Source of the DNA: Herpetosiphonaceae bacterium
GTDB lineage: Bacteria > Chloroflexota > Chloroflexia > Chloroflexales > Kallotenuaceae
DNA: 64,000 nt
Direction: 5' to 3'
NCBI GenBank assembly: GCA_036374795.1
Contig: DASUTC010000264.1
Span: 1 to 64,000 of the forward strand
In this document: piece by piece, positions 35,476-44,149 of the stretch
How positions within the stretch are numbered: position 1 is the stretch's first letter
How the letters are laid out: every line of letters starts with the position of its first letter
Notes under the pieces: model-generated
Told to the model about the DNA's origin: nothing
Database searches by the model: none
The model's input: the letters and a program-made list of their open reading frames with translations, nothing else
Program-made: the position numbers and the translations under genes

Positions 35476-37275
35476 CTACTCCTGCTCCAGGCTCAGCACC
35501 GCCATGAACGCCTCCTGCGGGATCTCGACGTTCCCGACCATCTTCATGCGCTTCTTGCCCTCTTTCTGCTTCTCCAGCAGCTTCTTCTTGCGCGTGATGT
35601 CGCCGCCGTAGCACTTGCTGAGCACGTCTTTGCGCATCGCTCTGACTGTCTCGCGGGCGATGATCTTCGCGCCGACCGCCGCCTGGATCGGCACCTCGAA
35701 CATCTGGCGCGGGATCAGGCTGCGCAGCTTTTCGACCAGCTTGCGGCCCTGCGGCTGCGCAAACTCGCGGTGAATAACCATCGAGAGCGCGTCCACCGGC
35801 ACGCCGTTGACCAGCACATCCATCTTGACCAGATCGGCTGGCTGGTAGCCCGCCAGTGTGTAGTCCAGCGAGGCGTAGCCCTGCGTGCGCGACTTGAGCT
35901 GATCGTAGAAGTCGATCACGATCTCCGAGAGCGGAATGCGATACTTGATCAGCACCCGCGTCTCTTCGAGATACTCCATCGACTCGAAGGTGCCGCGGCG
36001 GGTCGTCACCAGCTCCATCACCTGGCCGATGTAGCGCGTCGGCACGATCACGCTGATCTGCATCACCGGCTCCTCGATCTCCTCGATCTTGGACGGCTCC
36101 GGCATGTCCGATGGATTGTCCACCACCAGGATCTCGCCGCTGGTCGTCAGCACCTGGTACTCCACCGACGGCGCGGTGATCAGCAGGTTGAGGTTGTACT
36201 CGCGCTCCAGCCGCTCGCGCACGATCTCCATGTGCAGCAGCCCCAGGAAGCCCGCGCGGAAGCCGAAGCCCAGCGCCGCGCTCGTCTCCGGCTGATACGA
36301 CAGCGCCGCGTCGTTCAGCTTGAGCTTTTCGAGCGCGTCGCGCAGATCGGCGTAGTCGTTCGACTCGACCGGGTAGATTCCGGCGAAGACCATCGGCTTG
36401 GCCGGACGGTAGCCCGGCAGAGGCTCCGCCGCCGCTTTGCCGGGCAGCGTGACGGTATCGCCCACCTGCACATCGCCAACGTCCTTGAGCCCCGTCGCGA
36501 TATAGCCGACCTCGCCGGCGTGCAGCACGTCGACCGGCATCATCTGTGGGCGGAACACGCCCAGCTCCAGCGCATCAACCTTGACGCCGGTGCCCATGAA
36601 GAGCACCTGCTGTCCGGCGCGAATCTCGCCCTCCATCACGCGGACATAGGCGATCACGCCCTTGTAGGAGTTGTAGTGCGAGTCGAAGATCAGCGCCTGG
36701 AGCGGCTTGCTATCGTCGCCGGTCGGCGGCGGGATGCGCTGCACGATCGCTTCGAGGATCGCGGGGACGCCCGTGCCCTCCTTGGCCGAAACCAGCAGCA
36801 GCTCGTCGCCCTGCATGCCGATCACCCGCTCGATCTCGTCCGCAACGACCTCAGGCTGCGCGCCCGGCAGATCGATCTTGTTGATCACCGGGATGATCGT
36901 CAGCTCGTGCTCCATCGCCATGTAGACGTTCGCCAGCGTCTGAGCCTCGATGCCCTGCGCGGCATCGACGACCAGCAGCGCGCCCTCGCACGCCGCCAGC
37001 GCGCGGCTGACCTCGTAGGAGAAGTCGACGTGGCCGGGACAGTCGATCAGGTTCAGCTCGTACTCCTGGCCGTCGTGCGCAAGGTAGCTCAGACGTACCG
37101 CTTTGGCCTTGATCGTGATGCCCTTCTCGCGCTCCAGGTCCATGCTATCGAGCGCCTGCTCACGCCGCTCGCGCTCCGAGATCGCGCCCGTCAGCTCCAG
37201 CAGCCGGTCGGAGAGCGTGGTTTTGCCGTGGTCAATATGGGCGATAATGCTAAAATTGCGTACGTTCTTTGTCAT
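35476..37275 (-). CDS. lepA: Elongation factor 4 (LepA)
   Basis: Ribosome-binding GTPase that aids translation and 30S assembly under stress; 599 residues, standard length. G1 [20 protein letters not shown]3 [14 protein letters not shown], and G4 VINKIDLP. The LepA-specific C-terminal domain ends the protein ([20 protein letters not shown]). The ATG at 37275 has no clear Shine-Dalgarno; a 16-base palindrome lies 21 bases upstream. Confidence 0.97.
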   Translation of the reverse strand: MTKNVRNFSIIAHIDHGKTTLSDRLLELTGAISERERREQALDSMDLEREKGITIKAKAVRLSYLAHDGQEYELNLIDCPGHVDFSYEVSRALAACEGALLVVDAAQGIEAQTLANVYMAMEHELTIIPVINKIDLPGAQPEVVADEIERVIGMQGDELLLVSAKEGTGVPAILEAIVQRIPPPTGDDSKPLQALIFDSHYNSYKGVIAYVRVMEGEIRAGQQVLFMGTGVKVDALELGVFRPQMMPVDVLHAGEVGYIATGLKDVGDVQVGDTVTLPGKAAAEPLPGYRPAKPMVFAGIYPVESNDYADLRDALEKLKLNDAALSYQPETSAALGFGFRAGFLGLLHMEIVRERLEREYNLNLLITAPSVEYQVLTTSGEILVVDNPSDMPEPSKIEEIEEPVMQISVIVPTRYIGQVMELVTTRRGTFESMEYLEETRVLIKYRIPLSEIVIDFYDQLKSRTQGYASLDYTLAGYQPADLVKMDVLVNGVPVDALSMVIHREFAQPQGRKLVEKLRSLIPRQMFEVPIQAAVGAKIIARETVRAMRKDVLSKCYGGDITRKKKLLEKQKEGKKRMKMVGNVEIPQEAFMAVLSLEQE

Positions 37276-37295
37276 TGTGTGCGTTTTCGGTCTTG

Positions 37296-37311
37296 GTACT
37301 CAAGCGAGTAC
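37296..37311. promoter_or_regulatory. Palindrome upstream of lepA
   Basis: GTACTCAAGCGAGTAC, 6-bp arms with a 4-base centre, in the lepA leader or promoter. It could be an operator or an RNA hairpin; nothing here decides which. Confidence 0.35.
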
Positions 37312-37429
37312 AAAAATATGGCGAACGATGATCGCCACACAGCATTGCGATGCAGATTTAACGACGCTCGTAGTATACCATGAAGCGGCGTACGCAGGGC
37401 GCACGGGTTGCGCTCATCTGGGGCAGGTA

Positions 37430-38029
37430 TTAGTTGTAGCTCTGCTTCTGGAGGGCCGTCCCGTTCTCGTCCAACACCTGAAGTTGCTGAATAGCCATAC
37501 CATCTTCAATCATCAAGGCGAAATAGCCGTTTTGAGGAACCTCGCGACGACGCTCGCCATTGAACAAAACGATTTCAAGCGCTGCTACTTGCGGCGAGTA
37601 CACCCTACCAAACATAACTACATAGCTCTTCCCATCATCAGACACACTCCCGCCTCGGTGAACATCGATCAGCGCATCCGGCGCTGGTGAGTCGAGTGTT
37701 CCGATTGACAGACCGGCTCCGTCAACCCATCCACCGATCTCGCGGACGACCTCAGCAAAGCCATAAACGGGGAGATTCATTGGCTGCCCCGGATTGGGCG
37801 GGCATATCGCCGTGTAAACGATCAACGAGCCACGAGCCAGCGGGTAGGTGCTCTGGATCTGGATCGTATCGAGCGGCGGATCACAGCCGTTGGTGCGGCG
37901 CACAGCCTCCTCAAGCGTCAACGCGGGTAATTTGTTGCTTGAGCCTGAGCCTACGAACGGAAGATTACATCCGGTCATCGGCAACAGGGATGCGAGGAGC
38001 AAGAGGACAAAGGTTAGGATTTTTCGCAT
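37430..38029 (-). CDS. Lipoprotein of unknown function
   Basis: A 199-residue lipoprotein (MRKILTFVLLLLASLLPMTG, then Cys21). The mature part has two further Cys (NGCDPP; TAICPP) that could form a disulfide, and a Gly/Asp-rich middle. No family recognised. GC is lower than in neighbours and codon use is less biased, as in the next gene upstream. AGGAA lies 10 bases before the ATG at 38029. Confidence 0.65.
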   Translation of the reverse strand: MRKILTFVLLLLASLLPMTGCNLPFVGSGSSNKLPALTLEEAVRRTNGCDPPLDTIQIQSTYPLARGSLIVYTAICPPNPGQPMNLPVYGFAEVVREIGGWVDGAGLSIGTLDSPAPDALIDVHRGGSVSDDGKSYVVMFGRVYSPQVAALEIVLFNGERRREVPQNGYFALMIEDGMAIQQLQVLDENGTALQKQSYN

Positions 38030-38046
38030 GAGTTTTACATTTCCTA

Positions 38047-38092
38047 CTACCCACAACAGCAGTATAGCTAAAGAGCATGCTGCTGTGGGTAG
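38047..38092 (-). terminator. Long hairpin between the two secreted-protein genes
   Basis: CTACCCACAACAGCA (38047-38061) pairs with TGCTGCTGTGGGTAG (38078-38092) with one mismatch and a 16-base loop. It starts 6 bases after the stop of the 38098-38796 gene. On the minus strand the loop contains CTATACTG, a possible -10 box for the lipoprotein gene downstream. Confidence 0.6.
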
Positions 38093-38097
38093 ATAGC

Positions 38098-38796
38098 TTA
38101 GTCGAAGTAGTAGAATCCGTAGGCTGAGTGGAGATAGGTACTCGTGCTATGTCGGTATTGGCGCATGATGAAACTATCCTGTTCTGGTTTCATAGCCGTC
38201 CAATTACCATTGATTGGCTGATTCCAGAAATTACAACGTCTATTCACCGCAGATTCTGCATCAGTACACGATGAATTCCAGGTAATTCCAGCTGTTCCGT
38301 CCGTACGTGTTTGGTCAGTAACACCATAGACCCTACATGTACCCTCAATTTTGTAAAACAACTGGTAGGCAACCTCCCAGCCAGTAGAGAACCGGTACCT
38401 ACCATTAATCCACCTACCCAAAGTCTCCTGGCAGGCGGCTGGATAAACGCCGGTACCGTGGATTCTAGCGCTCACGCGGCTGGCTAACTCATCCTCTAAC
38501 GCCTTATTTTGAACAGAATCATCGGTCAGTATAACGTAGTCTCTGATACCTGCGCGCTGTGCTTCAGCATACGTCATCGTCCGTGTCCAGATGACTGAAC
38601 CGGGAGAGCACGCATGCTCTGGTCCGAAGTCGACCGAGATTTTACACCCGGACTCCGTTGTTTTGTCCTCGGCAACAACGACAAGGGGTGCTGATGCTGG
38701 CGGTTTGAAAGGTGCGGACAGGCTGTTCGCTGCGGCTGGTAGTGTGCCGATTGTAAGCACAGCACCGAGCAGCAGACCTTTGAGCATGAGCTTCAT
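38098..38796 (-). CDS. Secreted protein of unknown function
   Basis: A 232-residue exported protein with a clear signal peptide (~1-23, ending TLPAAANS). The mature part has six cysteines, aromatic-rich YRFSTGWEVAYQLFYKIEGT, and a Tyr/His-rich C-terminus (STYLHSAYGFYYF). It has no membrane helix, lipobox or known motif. The gene is clearly lower in GC than its surroundings, suggesting recent arrival. GGAG lies 7 bases before the ATG. A long hairpin follows it. Confidence 0.65.
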   Translation of the reverse strand: MKLMLKGLLLGAVLTIGTLPAAANSLSAPFKPPASAPLVVVAEDKTTESGCKISVDFGPEHACSPGSVIWTRTMTYAEAQRAGIRDYVILTDDSVQNKALEDELASRVSARIHGTGVYPAACQETLGRWINGRYRFSTGWEVAYQLFYKIEGTCRVYGVTDQTRTDGTAGITWNSSCTDAESAVNRRCNFWNQPINGNWTAMKPEQDSFIMRQYRHSTSTYLHSAYGFYYFD

Positions 38797-38885
38797 CAGG
38801 TCACTCCGTCATGGATGAAATAGTGATTCGGGGGGAGGGAACAACGGGATTATACCAATATTTAACATTTAAACAACCACCTCCC

Positions 38886-38914
38886 TTGACAGCCCCACGA
38901 GCTGCGGGTATGCT
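38886..38914 (+). promoter_or_regulatory. Promoter of the VTT-protein gene
   Basis: Perfect TTGACA (38886-38891), 17-base spacer, TATGCT (38909-38914). Start near 38921, leaving a leader of about 25 bases with GAGG before the ATG at 38946. Confidence 0.65.
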
Positions 38915-38945
38915 CCTGCCTGTTTTACGACCAGAGGACCGATTC

Positions 38946-39542
38946 ATGGAGATTGACACGTCAACCGAACGACCCGCGCTGCGGAGCGTGGAGCAGACCC
39001 GGCGCAGCATACCCTGGCGTCCGCTGCTCTCGTTGCTCGGCACGATCGCGCTGACGCTGCTGCTGGTGGCGCTGCCGGTCGACGTGACCAGCTGGGGCGC
39101 GCTCGGCTATCTCGGCGCGTTCGTGCTCACGCTGCTCTCAAGCGCGACCGTGCTGGTGCCGCGCGTGGCGCTCGGCGCGGCGCTCAAGTTCGGCGCATCC
39201 GGCGCGCTCAACCCGATCCTGGTGGGGCTGGTTTCGGGCATCGCAGCGGGGCTAGGCGAGAGTACCGGCTACCTGGCAGGCCGCAGCGGCGCGGAGCTGG
39301 CGCATCTTCAGGAGCGTCCGGCCTACCGACGCATCGCCGCGTGGGTCGAGCGCCGGGGCACGCTGACCGTCTTCATCCTGGCGGCGATACCCCTGCCGCT
39401 GATCGACCTTGCGGGCCTCGCGGCGGGCGCGATGGGCATGTCCTTCCTACGCTTCGAGCTGGCCTGTCTCGCGGGAAAAATCACGCGGTTCGTGCCGGTC
39501 GCGCTGTTCGGGCACTGGCTGCGGCTCAACGGCTGGCTATAA
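38946..39542 (+). CDS. VTT/DedA-like membrane protein
   Basis: A 198-residue inner-membrane protein of the VTT (SNARE-associated, DedA/TMEM41) type, linked elsewhere to lipid scrambling or carrier recycling. Helices: LLSLLGTIALTLLLVALPV; GYLGAFVLTLLSSATVLVP. The typical re-entrant loop region GVSGIAAGLGES appears here as LVSGIAAGLGESTGYLAG. Then LTVFILAAIPLPLIDLAGLA and the C-terminal LAGKITRFVPVALFGHW. ATG 38946 is chosen for GAGG 7 bases before it and the promoter upstream. rdgB follows by 15 bases. Confidence 0.82.
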   Translation: MEIDTSTERPALRSVEQTRRSIPWRPLLSLLGTIALTLLLVALPVDVTSWGALGYLGAFVLTLLSSATVLVPRVALGAALKFGASGALNPILVGLVSGIAAGLGESTGYLAGRSGAELAHLQERPAYRRIAAWVERRGTLTVFILAAIPLPLIDLAGLAAGAMGMSFLRFELACLAGKITRFVPVALFGHWLRLNGWL

Positions 39543-39557
39543 ACCGGAGAGGAATCT

Positions 39558-40160
39558 ATGCGAAAGCTCCTGATCGCAACGACCAATCAGCACAAGCTCG
39601 CGGAATTTGCCGCGCTGCTCGACGAGCTTCCCTTCGAGCTGGTCAGCCTGCGCGATGTTGGCATCACCGACGACGTGGAGGAAACCGGCGCTACGTTCAA
39701 GGCCAACGCCCAGATCAAAGCCGAAGCCTACAGCCAGCGCAGCGGCCTGCTGACTCTGGCCGACGACTCGGGCCTGGAGATCGCCGCGCTGAACGGCGCG
39801 CCCGGCGTGCATTCGGCGCGCTATGGCGGCGTGACGGGCGCGGCTCAGCTTGCCCTGGTGCTCAAACAGCTTGAGGGCAGGCCGTTTCACGAGCGTATGG
39901 CGCGCTTCGTCTGTGTGATCGCGATTGCCGAGCCGGGCCAGCCGATCCGCTTTGTCGAAGGCACCGTGCCCGGCGCGATCGAATTCGAGCCGAAAGGAAC
40001 GCATGGCTTCGGCTATGATCCGATCTTCTATCTGCTCGATCGCGGCATGACGATGGCTGAACTGGCGCCTGAGGAAAAGAATCGAATCAGCCATCGCGCG
40101 CAAGCAGTTAACAAAGCGCGCACGGTATTACATGCAATCGCTGCAAACAACGCAGCCTGA
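39558..40160 (+). CDS. rdgB: XTP/dITP diphosphatase (RdgB/HAM1)
   Basis: Removes deaminated purine triphosphates (dITP, XTP) as monophosphates before they enter DNA or RNA. 200 residues. N-terminal LLIATTNQHKLAEFAALL, then ETGATFKANAQIKAEAYS, LADDSGLEIAALNGAPGVHS, and FGYDPIFYL. The C-terminal KNRISHRAQAV is diagnostic. GGAGAGG lies 6 bases before the ATG. Transcribed with the VTT gene and closed by a terminator. Confidence 0.95.
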   Translation: MRKLLIATTNQHKLAEFAALLDELPFELVSLRDVGITDDVEETGATFKANAQIKAEAYSQRSGLLTLADDSGLEIAALNGAPGVHSARYGGVTGAAQLALVLKQLEGRPFHERMARFVCVIAIAEPGQPIRFVEGTVPGAIEFEPKGTHGFGYDPIFYLLDRGMTMAELAPEEKNRISHRAQAVNKARTVLHAIAANNAA

Positions 40161-40182
40161 ACATGCTACAGCCTCCACATTG

Positions 40183-40207
40183 ACGCTCCTCGGATACAGA
40201 GGAGCGT
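40183..40207 (+). terminator. Terminator of the VTT-rdgB unit
   Basis: ACGCTCCTC (40183-40191), 7-base loop, GAGGAGCGT (40199-40207), then TATT. Confidence 0.65.
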
Positions 40208-40474
40208 TATTGCTGCACGATGCATCCTGTAACCACTGATAGTGGTCAACCCCTGCTCGGAGATCGGAATATCGTTAAAAGTTTTTCACCCCTGAAAGGT
40301 ATATGGCGTACAATAGGATGAAATCATGATCGAAACGATAGAAACCATCTTGAAATTATCAATAGTTGCTGTAGAATAAAGTAAACACAAGAAAATCAGA
40401 GAAGGATTCCTTTTTCGATTGTTCTTGAATCGATCGGTACACGATTCTTGTACCATCCCAAATAGGGGGCTAAC

Positions 40475-40831
40475 ATGGCAGATATTCGTATCTTGACGCC
40501 ACAACAACTGGAAGATCGGGAGCAAAAACCCAAAGGCCGCAGTGGGCGACGCCGCAGCGAAGAGCGGACACGCATTATCGACGAGTATAAAGAGGCGCTG
40601 CGCGGTGTAGAGCCTGGTTTCGGCGGCGATGTTTCGCTGGGCGAAGATGAAGAAAAGCGGACGGTTCGGCAGAACCTAAAAGCGGCGGCTCAAGAACTCA
40701 ATCTGGCGCTGGAGTTCCGCCCGATCAAGGATAAATCGCGGATTCACTTCCGCGTGATTACGGCGGAGCAGGCCAAGGCAAAGCCCAAACGCGGCGGGCG
40801 GCCTCGCAAAAACGCATCACCGTCGGCATAG
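40475..40831 (+). CDS. Small basic, AT-hook-like protein
   Basis: A 118-residue, strongly charged soluble protein. It has an Arg-rich segment RSGRRRSEERTRIIDEYKEA, an Asp/Glu-rich middle, EFRPIKDKSRIHFRVITAEQ, and a C-terminal KRGGRPRKN that resembles an AT-hook minor-groove binder. DNA binding is inference. About 270 bases of unusually AT-rich, gene-free DNA precede it (40208-40474); within them GAATCG and CGATTC form an inverted repeat near 40430-40446. No Shine-Dalgarno beyond a G-rich AGGGGG. Family not recognised. Confidence 0.6.
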   Translation: MADIRILTPQQLEDREQKPKGRSGRRRSEERTRIIDEYKEALRGVEPGFGGDVSLGEDEEKRTVRQNLKAAAQELNLALEFRPIKDKSRIHFRVITAEQAKAKPKRGGRPRKNASPSA

Positions 40832-40891
40832 CAGGCGACACGATCCACTGACAGGATCGGCCTGCTGCACGAGCGCTTCGGCAGCGGCAGG

Positions 40892-41503
40892 CTACAACTG
40901 CTTGCAGAGCAGCAAGAGCGGCGATACTCCTAGCGGCAGCCAGGCTAATAATCCTCGTCGTCGCTTGACCAGCGTGTACCCGTGACGCTCGTATAAGCGC
41001 AGCGCCGGTCGATTGGTTGCGACGACTTCGAGCAGCGCCGTCGATTTGCCCATCTCTTGCGCCCGGCAATGCAGGTATTCGAGCAGGCTGTCGGCCACGC
41101 CATGCCCGCGCCAGGTCTGCGTGACCGCGACGCTGTAAATGTACGCCTCGGTGATCTGCGGTCGATACGGCGGAGGCTCGGTCAGCGCTGCGCGCACATC
41201 GAGCAGGATCGACGGCCCGACGCCCAGCTCTTCAAACATGGCCTGCTCTTCGGCGCGATCGAAGCGCGCCTGCATCTCCCACGTGCGCAGCCCGGCCACA
41301 CCGATCGGCGCGCTTTCTCCGTCCACAGCCACAATAATCCCATTGAGACGGCCCGGCAAGGCATGAATACGCTCGATAAAGCGCCGCCCTGCGCGCTGGC
41401 GCAGCATGCCGCCGTATTCATGCCCAAATCCTTCGAGCAGCAAATCGGCAATCGCCGGGACATCCGCGCGCGTTGCAGGACGAACCGCAAAGGCTTTGGT
41501 CAA
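40892..41503 (-). CDS. GNAT family N-acetyltransferase
   Basis: A 203-residue acetyl-CoA-dependent acyltransferase. The start is AVRPATRADVPAIADLLLEG. The acetyl-CoA loop is VAVTQTWRGHGVADSLLEYL (QxxGxG form), and the end is ATNRPALRLYERHGYTLV. A hydrophobic C-terminus (LLAWLPLGVSPLLLLCKQL) may touch the membrane. It uses a TTG start at 41503, well supported by GGAGGAG 5 bases before it. Substrate unknown. Confidence 0.85.
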   Translation of the reverse strand: MTKAFAVRPATRADVPAIADLLLEGFGHEYGGMLRQRAGRRFIERIHALPGRLNGIIVAVDGESAPIGVAGLRTWEMQARFDRAEEQAMFEELGVGPSILLDVRAALTEPPPYRPQITEAYIYSVAVTQTWRGHGVADSLLEYLHCRAQEMGKSTALLEVVATNRPALRLYERHGYTLVKRRRGLLAWLPLGVSPLLLLCKQL

Positions 41504-41606
41504 GCACGCTCCTCCAGCTTAGCTCACATCTTTGACACGTGCAGTGTACGATTTAATAGTTCCGATTGCAAAATTATAGACCGAGGTTGATCGCAGGCGA
41601 CGTAAA

Positions 41607-41634
41607 ACGGGACATACCGATTGGTACGTCCCGT
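41607..41634 (-). terminator. Terminator of the GGD-repeat operon
   Basis: Minus strand: ACGGGACGTACC, loop AATC, GGTATGTCCCGT with one mismatch, then TTTTACG. 23 bases beyond the stop codon at 41658. Confidence 0.75.
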
Positions 41635-41657
41635 GCCGGTTTGATCTGGCTGGTGCG

Positions 41658-43097
41658 CTACGCCGCACGATCCTCAAGGCCACGCAGCAGCATCTCGGCC
41701 TCGTCGGGCGAAAGCCGCCCCTCGTGGACCATCCGCAGGATCGCAAGGCGCTCGGCATCGCGATTGGCGGGCTGAGCAGCTTCGGTCTGTGCGGCTTCGG
41801 GCTCCTCGCGCTCGATCCGTACTGTCTGCCCGGTATAGCCCGACGGCGACGGCGGTCGCGGTGGTGCCGCAGGCGGACGAGGCGGTGTTGGTCGCCCAGG
41901 ACGTGACTGTTGCCAGTGCTGCAATGCCTGCTCGATCGCCTCCTGCGCGCGGCTAATACCGCCGGCTGCGGCGGCGCGTGCCTCACGCTTGAGCCGCTCG
42001 ATCTGCTCAGGATCGAAGCCAAAATCGCCGCCCTGCGGACCTCCAGGCCAGCGCCCAGGCCCGTACCGTCCGGCCTTGTAGCCGCGCGCGGCATCGCGCA
42101 TCGTCTCGCGCCCGGCTACGCGGACCTCGCGGGCAATCTCGCGACCGAGGTTGCTCAGGTCACGCGCCAGGGTCCGGCCCATCTCTTCCAGCTCACGGGC
42201 AAAGCCGCGCATTTCATCGCCGAAGCCTTCCATGGTACCGCGAATATCCTGCCAGTCGGCGGAGCCTTCGCCGTGATGCCCGGCAAAGCCGGTCGCCTGC
42301 TGCGGTGCCGCGCTGCCCTTGACCTCAAGATCGCCGCCGATCATCAGATGCATCCGCGAGCGTCCCTCGCCAAAGATCAGCCGGTGACGGCCTGCGCCGC
42401 GCCGAATATTCCACTCCTCGCCGGAGCCGCTAAGATGACCGCCGACCACCGCGACCAGCGTCAGATCGGGCTGCTGCGGCATGCGTAGCTTGACATCGCC
42501 GCCGACGATGCTGCGGATCTCGCCCTCGACGCTGCCGCCCAGTGTCACCTTAAGATCGCCGCCGATGTGACCAAGCTGGCCCACACGCTCGATCCGACCG
42601 ATCTCGGCATCGCCGCCAACCGCGCGGATGCTCAGATAGTCCGCGCGGTCGATCCGAAAATCGCCGCCGATATGGCCGATCTTGACCGTCGCGCTTGCGC
42701 CGGATGCCGCCTCGCCGGATTGACCGATCATGACATCGCCGCCAATCGCCTCCAGCTCGATCTCGGCTACATCGGCGAGCCGCGCGTCGCCGCCGACGCT
42801 ATGCGCCCTGAGCTTGGTCATGGTGTACGCGCCCAGCTCTCCCACCGAGCGCACGGTGACATCGCCGCCGATCCCGCTTAGCTCCACCGATGCGCGGCGG
42901 GGCAGCGCGATCCGCAGGCTGGTCGGATGCCCGTTGATCGTCACCGTATTGTCCTCGTGCTGCAGATACGGCTCCAGCGATTCCTCGCCCGTCACATCGA
43001 TCGTGGTGCCCTCATGCCCGGCGATCTCGACATCGCCGCCGCAGCCAAGCACTCGTAGCTGCATCTCCGGGTCTACGTCCGCATGAAAGGTTGCCAT
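41658..43097 (-). CDS. GGD-repeat beta-solenoid protein with SHOCT-like tail
   Basis: A 479-residue protein without signal peptide or membrane helix. Its first 260 residues carry ten GGD/GGH motifs (positions ~20, 77, 102, 119, 144, 161, 179, 199, 219, 254), each followed by alternating hydrophobic strands, as in DUF4097/bactofilin-like beta-solenoids. A charged helical segment follows (~285-350), then a Pro-rich linker (~400-425) and a C-terminal helical hairpin LAILRMVHEGRLSPDEAEML. The last is shared in type with the DUF2089 protein two genes upstream. The ATG at 43097 has GGAGG 8 bases before it. Role unknown; an assembling scaffold is possible. Confidence 0.75.
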   Translation of the reverse strand: MATFHADVDPEMQLRVLGCGGDVEIAGHEGTTIDVTGEESLEPYLQHEDNTVTINGHPTSLRIALPRRASVELSGIGGDVTVRSVGELGAYTMTKLRAHSVGGDARLADVAEIELEAIGGDVMIGQSGEAASGASATVKIGHIGGDFRIDRADYLSIRAVGGDAEIGRIERVGQLGHIGGDLKVTLGGSVEGEIRSIVGGDVKLRMPQQPDLTLVAVVGGHLSGSGEEWNIRRGAGRHRLIFGEGRSRMHLMIGGDLEVKGSAAPQQATGFAGHHGEGSADWQDIRGTMEGFGDEMRGFARELEEMGRTLARDLSNLGREIAREVRVAGRETMRDAARGYKAGRYGPGRWPGGPQGGDFGFDPEQIERLKREARAAAAGGISRAQEAIEQALQHWQQSRPGRPTPPRPPAAPPRPPSPSGYTGQTVRIEREEPEAAQTEAAQPANRDAERLAILRMVHEGRLSPDEAEMLLRGLEDRAA

Positions 43098-43127
43098 CGT
43101 CATATCCTCCTAATCGAAACGTTCGGC

Positions 43128-43406
43128 TTACTCAAGCGTCAGCTCGATCCGCTCATCGTGCGCGGGATCGATCCATTCGAGATGGGCGCTGCCGTGGTGC
43201 TCGGCCTGTGTGGTTAGCGCCTCGATCGAGCCGTTGGGTGGCAGCAGCCGCGCGCCGAGACGCTGTGCCACGCTGACAAGGCTGACCGGCAATGTCAGCG
43301 CGACCTTGACCTGCCCGCTACTCACATTGATGATCCGTAGCCGCAGGGAGCGCGCTCGCCCCGCAGCCGATGCGGCATAGCCGCCCGTTGGCGATGCATT
43401 GGTCAT
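43128..43406 (-). CDS. 92-residue YvlB_N/SHOCT-associated protein
   Basis: Small protein whose core LRIINVSSGQVKVALTLPVS .. VAQRLGARLLPP matches the short domain usually found next to DUF2089/DUF4097 genes: strand-turn-strand ending in an amphipathic helix. Two strands at the end (SAHLEWIDPAHDERIELTLE) complete it. It lies 30 bases upstream of the GGD-repeat gene, so the two are one operon. The ATG at 43406 is preceded by AGGT and, further off, GGAGG. A heptamer tract separates it from the DUF2089 gene. Confidence 0.65.
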   Translation of the reverse strand: MTNASPTGGYAASAAGRARSLRLRIINVSSGQVKVALTLPVSLVSVAQRLGARLLPPNGSIEALTTQAEHHGSAHLEWIDPAHDERIELTLE

Positions 43407-43428
43407 GCTATACCTGCCTTTGCCTCCT

Positions 43429-43480
43429 GGTTCCAAGTTTCCTATCCTTGGTTCTTAAATCTCGGTTCTCAGTTCTCCGG
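43429..43480 (-). repeat. Heptamer-repeat tract within an operon
   Basis: On the minus strand GAACTGA, GAACCGA, GAACCAA and GGAACC-type units, then AACTTGG AACCAGG. It sits between the DUF2089 gene and the 92-residue gene of the same operon. Confidence 0.7.
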
Positions 43481-43492
43481 CCCATCGGCGCG

Positions 43493-43882
43493 CTAGCTCG
43501 ACGATTGGCTGCGGGCCGATTTGAGCCGTTCCAGCGCTTCTTCAGGGCTGAGTTCGCCGCGCCCCAGCTGCTCAAGCACATCCATACGCGGACGCTCCGC
43601 CGGTTGCGGCGCGCTTTCCTGAAAGCCCATCGCCGTTGCCAGCTCGTCCATGCGATTACGAACGGTGTTGTAGTGGACGCCCAGATCGCTGGCGACGCGG
43701 TTCATGTTGCCGCGATTCTTCACCAGCAGCGCGATCAACTGAAGCTGCTCGCTCGTCAGCCGTTTGAGCAGCCCCAGCTCAAACTCGCCTTCCACGCCGC
43801 CGTGGCAATTGGTACAGTCGAGCCGGGTGGCGATCAGCTCGCCGTCGCAGATCGGACAGCGCGTTAGAATCGGGTAGGCCAT
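43493..43882 (-). CDS. DUF2089 zinc-ribbon/HTH regulator
   Basis: A 129-residue protein with a zinc ribbon (Cys9, Cys12, Cys23, Cys26). A helix-turn-helix at about 38-82 follows (LTSEQLQLIALLVKNRGNMN, then GVHYNTVRNRMDELATAMGF). The C-terminal helical hairpin is LEQLGRGELSPEEALERLK. This is the standard DUF2089 architecture and probably a transcription factor for the operon it heads. AGGAGAAG lies 4-5 bases before the ATG at 43882. The C-terminal hairpin resembles the one ending the GGD-repeat protein, hinting that the two interact. Confidence 0.82.
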   Translation of the reverse strand: MAYPILTRCPICDGELIATRLDCTNCHGGVEGEFELGLLKRLTSEQLQLIALLVKNRGNMNRVASDLGVHYNTVRNRMDELATAMGFQESAPQPAERPRMDVLEQLGRGELSPEEALERLKSARSQSSS

Positions 43883-44149
43883 GGCACTTCTCCTGTTTGA
43901 ACCGGTTCCTGTATCAATACCGCTCAATCATCTGTCACAATATTACAACTGAAATAGCAAAAGTCAATATATCATTTGTAGATTTTATAAAATCTCAACC
44001 AGAATCCCCGGCACACACCCCTTGAACGACTCCGGTATAATGAGGGAACCACACTGCGGCTCGATCCAAAGCTGGACTGAGCAGCATCGGATCGAGCCAG
44101 AGCGCGCACCTTACGGGCAAGCCTCCGTTGCAGATAGAAAGAGAGCCTT

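Noticed and set aside
35770-37383. A 537-codon open frame on the plus strand
   Set aside because: Antisense to lepA, which is certain. Same codon-bias effect.
40286-40525. 79-codon frame on the minus strand upstream of the AT-hook-like gene
   Set aside because: Lies in the AT-rich promoter region and overlaps the real gene's start; no ribosome site; composition is not protein-like.
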